The notes under the pieces: generated by a model
The model's input: the letters and a program-made list of their open reading frames with translations, nothing else
Told to the model about the DNA's origin: nothing
Databases searched by the model: none
In this document: piece after piece, positions 60,960-64,000 of the stretch
How the letters are laid out: every line of letters starts with the position of its first letter
Position numbering within the stretch: position 1 is the stretch's first letter
Source: Ipomoea triloba
Taxonomy: Eukaryota > Streptophyta > Magnoliopsida > Solanales > Convolvulaceae
Direction: 5' to 3'
Length of the DNA stretch: 64,000 nt
NCBI RefSeq assembly: GCF_003576645.1
Contig: NC_044920.1
Location: 18,392,529-18,456,528, forward strand
Translations under genes and position numbers: made by a program

Positions 60960-62270
60960 AAAAAAAATTTATAGCATATACCTTACCTTCCTTTAACAGT
61001 TTGGTAAATTGATCGACATAGTTTTTGGGAATATTGGCATGGACATAGGTGCCTTATAAAAAAATAGAGAGAACATTAATATGGCAGTACATAATTTGAG
61101 TTATGCGAATTTTTGTTTCTGCCTTCCGGTAGAATGTAGGTTTGAACTAATCTTAACCGAATAGTTTTTTTGTATGATTGTGGGGAGATATCTTTCCCTA
61201 ATATGTATATTGGAGTAAAGAGGTCGCTAGGGATGCGACTTAAAAACTAATAAACCTCGGTTCGAATAAATCATATCTTCTACAAAGATATTTACCGAGG
61301 AAACCAAATGGATCGTTTTCTACTTCAACAACAAGTATAAAGAAATTTTGATCAAATTTCACTTTAATATCCAATCAAGTTTGGATTTCAGTATTCAAAA
61401 GGTCTTTCGAGGTATTGAAAAAAAAAAAAAGATAGAAAGAATTGCGTCCAATATGATTTGACTGTATGTTTAATCTTTAATCCTTAATTTGTATTTGAAT
61501 TTGAATAGGTATTTGTATTGCATGTATTTGCTGTATACATTAACAATAGCTCTGAATAACTTGGGGAAACCAAAACGCTGATGAAAGTCTAATAAAATCA
61601 AAGTGTAAACTAAAACTATTTTTGCCAAAACGGCCTCACTTTAAGTGGTGGGAAAATGCAGGTCAAAATCTTATGGCTTTAATAAATTCCTAAAGTTAGA
61701 ATTAATAGAATTCTAAAGTATTAGAGATTGCATAGAATTATAAGTAGATATTAGAGATTGCATAGAATTATAAGTAGAATTGTAGAGATTAAGTCGATTC
61801 TTTTCATTCTGATGATAGAATTATAAGTAGAATTGTAGAGATAAAATCTTAACCTTAGAATTAAGTCAATTTTTTCCATCTGGCTGATGACGTTGTGGAC
61901 TAGTTACTCATAAAAGACAAACCTCAACATCTCCTTTGGCTGTAATTCTGCAATTAAATATTTGAATAGACCAATATTTTTATAGCATAGTAAAAAGTGA
62001 TGATTGATTTCATTTATCTATTTGAATAGACCAATATTTGGGTGTTTTTGAAATAAGTGGAAAAGATGTATGATCAATTTTATAAATATTACTCCATATG
62101 TACATGTCAATTTTATAAATATTAATCCATCCATCCATTTTACGTGTTTGGTTAAGTTAACGAGACTTAATTAAAATTATTTATAATAATTTAAAATTTC
62201 ATAATATCAAATTTGGTATTAGTACATAAATAAAATTTATATATATAGAAATTACATTAAAACATTAAAT
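60960..62270. other. Intergenic stretch
   Basis: Nothing coding is supported. It contains a 39-bp tandem duplication at 61711-61790 ('tattagagattgcatagaat') and, at 62120-62265, half of a Stowaway-like MITE ('atttggtattagtacataaa'). Confidence 0.4.
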
Positions 62271-62275
62271 GTACT

Positions 62276-63052
62276 TGATGGGGTTATTGGAGTTGGGTTT
62301 AATTTTATTTCTTTGGTTGGGGCTAAGCCCAAAGAATGAAGAGTACAAGACAAGAATAAGGTAGTACAAGACATACCCAGTGGAGGAGGGGTGCAAGCTA
62401 GGAGGCAGAATGGGTCCACCCGAGGCGTTGGCCGCCCAGGGTCGAGCCCCCCGTTATGCCCCCTCGTGCCCCGGCGGCGTGGCCGGTCTCTTTGGGTGGC
62501 GGCTTGTCGCGTTGCCACCCGGGGCAACTAGGTGTATGGATGGCATGGCTCGGGTTCGTGTCTGTTTCGCTGTGTACTTCGGGGAGTTGCTAGAGGGTCC
62601 TGGGTACGTGGCGCTTGGTGGGTGGATAGAAGGTTAGGGCGGTTGCACGATAGGACGACGTGGGACGCGTGTCTGGTCGGAGTTGACAGCATCCTGATGC
62701 CGTACACGTGGAGGATGCAGGGAGATCTGCCAGTAGTATAAAAGGAGGGGGTCTGGTCCATGTAAGGCATCCCTCAAGACACGATCTGCCACGTGATAGC
62801 TCAGTGGTCTAGGTTTTCTCCTCCCTGCTGGTGTGCTTGGGTTTAAATCCATGTGGTAACTTAGTTAAGTTATTCTATTCCATTTGCTTACTAATCCTCA
62901 ACTCTTTATTGATTAATTGATTTATTTATTTGTTGGTCATTCGGCTTGTGCCTTGTACGTATTTCTACTGGGCCTTACGCAAAGCGTTACTTTCCTATTC
63001 CATTTTATATTGTTATACTCGGTTTATGGTGGATTCGGTCACGATAAAACCA
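62276..63052 (+). mobile_element. Probable LTR of a Gypsy-type retrotransposon
   Basis: A block with much higher GC runs from about 62276 (TGATGGGGTT) to ACGATAAAACCA at 63052. It contains a TATA box (TATAAAAG, 62737-62744) about 25 bp before a plausible transcript start and is followed at once by a primer-binding-type sequence. The left border is approximate and the second LTR is outside the window. Confidence 0.55.
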
Positions 63053-63075
63053 TTATTGGCGATATCTGTGGGGAA
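63053..63075 (+). promoter_or_regulatory. Primer-binding region downstream of the LTR
   Basis: TTATTGGCGATATCTGTGGGG follows the LTR end. 'TTGGCGNNNTCTGTGGGGAA' is a sequence commonly seen at the 5' internal border of plant Gypsy elements. The primer tRNA was not assigned. Confidence 0.5.
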
Positions 63076-63134
63076 CGTTGTAAAAAGCATATGTTCCTAG
63101 TCTCTATGTGTTCTCGTAAGCTTGAGTACGCTAA

Positions 63135-63374
63135 CATGGTCGAGTTGCAAAGTGTGAATTCACCTCGCAAGGTCAATTAGGATATACGAAATGCAGCTAG
63201 GCAAGCTCTGTTGCCCTTCAGATGTGGAGGTGCTCCCGTTAGGATGGCAGGAACTAGTAGGGGAACCAAGAGAGCTTACTCTACCCCACCAGAGGTAGAG
63301 GCCGCCCCAATGTATAACAGAGTTGCCAACACTTGGTGGATTGTTACTCATAGCTATTGGCATATATGTAAATG
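63135..63374 (+). pseudogene. Degenerate gag start
   Basis: An ATG at 63135 opens MVELQSVNSPRKVN before TAG at 63177. Reading on in frame gives AARQALLPFRCGGAPVR, TKRAYSTPPEVEAAP and a stop at 63372. The position after the primer-binding region suggests gag, but the frame is broken and the sequence then diverges. Confidence 0.35.
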
Positions 63375-63519
63375 ATTGTATCTTCCCACTAACTTATGCA
63401 ATTGTTGAATGAGAGAAAAAAGAGTCATGGTGTTGGTTCCTAAGATTATTGAAATTAGATTTGGGGGATTATTGAAGATTTAGAGCATGAATACACCTTC
63501 ATTAGTTATAAGCAAAAGG

Positions 63520-64000
63520 GATTGGTTGCTATTTTCTGCAAGCGCACAGAGTCAATCACAGTATAAATTCCTGGAGTATTCCAGGGTCGATCCCACGAAG
63601 AACACAATTAACTGTTGTTTTGAATAACCAATTTTGTTTATAAGAGCAAGACACTAATAACAGAAATTCACGTAATAAAAAGAATATTTATGAGTTTAAA
63701 AATTAAGAAAACTTCTAATTGAGAAAAGACTAGGGATTTGGGTTCACCTATTATATAATTAACTAACCATCCTAAGTACTGATTCGTGTGATTATAGTGA
63801 TGATTGCTCCATTTATATCCTAATACTCCGTCGAGCTACTAGGTTGTATTCAATTAATTGTGATCATCCGTCGATATCTCACCAACATTAATTGAACCCA
63901 TTAAACAACAACCAAAACTCACCACAAATACCTAAAGCTATGTCTAGTTTAGGTCAAGTGTGTTTATCTTACGAGGTCCAGGTTCATAATTCACCTGTCA
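63520..64000. mobile_element. Retrotransposon-like sequence at the right edge
   Basis: 'ccagggtcgatcccacgaag' resembles a motif found in many plant LTR retrotransposon leaders and LTRs. No termini can be defined before the window ends. Confidence 0.3.

Noticed and set aside
62252..62770. Several overlapping 70-90 aa frames on both strands
   Set aside because: Open frames caused by high GC in the probable LTR; none has a coding signature.
62792..62863. tRNA-like sequence (TAGCTCAGTGGT and GGGTTTAAATCC with a pairing acceptor stem)
   Set aside because: The T stem, D arm and anticodon arm do not fold properly, and it lies inside the probable LTR downstream of its TATA box. It is at most tRNA-derived.
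1..64000. CRISPR arrays, operons and bacterial-type signals
   Set aside because: Spliced genes and plant transposons show eukaryotic DNA. The tandem arrays have no regular repeat-spacer structure.

Overview
This window is nuclear DNA from a eudicot plant: very AT-rich, with introns bounded by GT..AG, long AT and ATT microsatellites, and dense layers of transposable elements. The species cannot be fixed from the sequence. Single 'n' bases at 17736, 19469, 21480 and 31143 mark joins in a draft assembly, and sequence on the two sides of each join is partly duplicated.

Only two genes look intact. The first (3054-7324, + strand, 7 exons, 349 aa) is a WAT1-related MtN21/EamA membrane transporter. 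The second (25741-30851, - strand, 13 exons, 436 aa) is the augmin complex subunit AUG4, needed for microtubule-dependent microtubule nucleation. All splice junctions of both genes can be read and keep frame. They are unrelated neighbours separated by about 18 kb of transposons.

Layout. 1-3 kb: nested MITEs and intergenic DNA. 3-7.3 kb: the WAT1-like gene, with a tandem array in intron 3 and a SINE fragment plus a MITE in intron 6. 7.5-15.5 kb: Harbinger-like and Stowaway-like MITEs, two CACTA ends, a 'GTGTGCC' repeat field and tRNA-derived SINE copies. 15.5-23.3 kb: a broken hAT (DUF4371/TTF type) transposase gene on the minus strand, split by at least four later insertions. One of these is a TAA-flanked element that itself contains a complete small Helitron. 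25.7-30.9 kb: AUG4. 31.1-31.4 kb: a second copy of the AUG4 5' end after an 'n'. 31.5-38.9 kb: Helitron debris with a 10-bp-TSD MULE MITE. 38.9-42.7 kb: the 3' end of a Sirevirus-like Copia element (coiled-coil ORF, polypurine tract, 2.4 kb LTR with two internal tandem arrays). 43.5-49.4 kb: a 3.0 kb Helitron inserted in an older Helitron of opposite orientation, which carries a decayed RepHel gene. 51-64 kb: hAT-like and MULE MITEs, a LTR-like block, a LINE 3' end, a promoter-like block, two foldback elements, and the LTR with primer-binding region of a probable Gypsy element.

No new enzymatic system is evident. The strongest observations are of genome structure: insertion histories that can be proved inside the window by target-site duplications, restored reading frames or an empty-site paralogue; a 1.1 kb foldback; and duplicated segments at the assembly joins.
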